A DNA stretch of 5,362 bases from an uncultured Porphyromonadaceae bacterium. GTDB lineage: Bacteria; Bacteroidota; Bacteroidia; Bacteroidales; Muribaculaceae. The notes beneath the pieces are model-generated. The model was not told the origin of the DNA and searched no databases. It was given only the letters and a program-made list of their open reading frames with translations. The stretch spans positions 1 to 5,362 of the forward strand of contig URWH01000147.1 of assembly GCA_900551515.1 (NCBI GenBank), read 5' to 3'. Position numbers and translations under genes: made by a program. Each line of letters opens with the position of its first letter. Position 1 is the stretch's first letter. Below, in pieces: positions 5,316-5,362 of this stretch.

Positions 5316-5362
5316 GGTGCCATAGCTCAGTTGGTAGAGCAAAGGACTGAAAATCCTTGTGT
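5316..5362 (+). tRNA. tRNA-Phe (GAA), truncated by the window edge
   Basis: Cloverleaf parts visible are: acceptor 5' strand GGTGCCA (5316-5322), T8-A9, D stem GCTC/GAGC (5325-5328 and 5337-5340) around AGTTGGTA, A26, and anticodon stem AAGGA/TCCTT (5342-5346 and 5354-5358) with loop CTGAAAA. The anticodon GAA is at 5349-5351 and reads Phe codons UUC/UUU. The window ends in the variable region, so the T arm, acceptor 3' strand and CCA are not seen. The first part is intact with no mismatched pairs in the visible stems. A dedicated promoter lies upstream; further tRNAs could follow in the same transcript beyond the edge. Confidence 0.95.

Noticed and set aside
5316..5362. tRNA-Phe as an integration site (attB) for a mobile element
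   Set aside because: tRNA genes are common integration targets, but no integrase, duplicated tRNA 3' end or att repeat is visible, and the tRNA 3' end is outside the window.

Overview
The window looks like a Bacteroidales chromosome, most plausibly a gut Muribaculaceae or Bacteroidaceae relative. The evidence is a four-gene SusC/SusD/SusE/SusF outer-membrane glycan-uptake operon, a Bacteroidetes-type promoter (TTTG, 20 bp, TACCTTTG), mostly weak Shine-Dalgarno sequences, and acidic lipoprotein-export signals after the lipobox cysteines. Base composition is GC-rich with strongly C-ending codons (GGC, AAC, GAC, CTC, ATC). That bias explains the many long but meaningless ORFs on the antisense strand and in other frames. 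The genus assignment is inference.

Layout. 1-836 is the C-terminal end of a SusC-like TonB-dependent transporter, with its start off the left edge. 858-2420 is a SusD-like surface glycan-binding lipoprotein. 2448-3413 is a SusE-like lipoprotein with one C-terminal carbohydrate-binding module. 3443-4909 is a SusF-like lipoprotein with an N-terminal Ig-like region and apparently three tandem carbohydrate-binding modules. All four lie on the plus strand with gaps of only 21, 27 and 29 bp, so they form one operon. A perfect 13-bp stem-loop at 5011-5042 is the likely transcription terminator.

4910-5215 holds no convincing gene. It carries three different short repeat arrays: a 20-bp-period pair of small hairpin units, a 9-bp TTAA-phased tandem repeat and a 10-bp CACTCCCGTY tandem repeat. 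At 5219-5250 there is a clear promoter, followed by a structured leader of about 60 nt and a tRNA-Phe (anticodon GAA) that the right edge cuts in its variable region.

How the genes work together: SusD, SusE and SusF would sit on the cell surface and capture a polysaccharide, probably starch or another alpha-glucan by family analogy. SusD with SusC would then import oligosaccharides with TonB energy. No glycoside hydrolase or regulator is in the window, and the operon appears to end after susF, so degradative enzymes must be encoded upstream or elsewhere. I see no previously undescribed system here; the points most worth a second look are the repeat-dense intergenic region and the tRNA promoter and leader.
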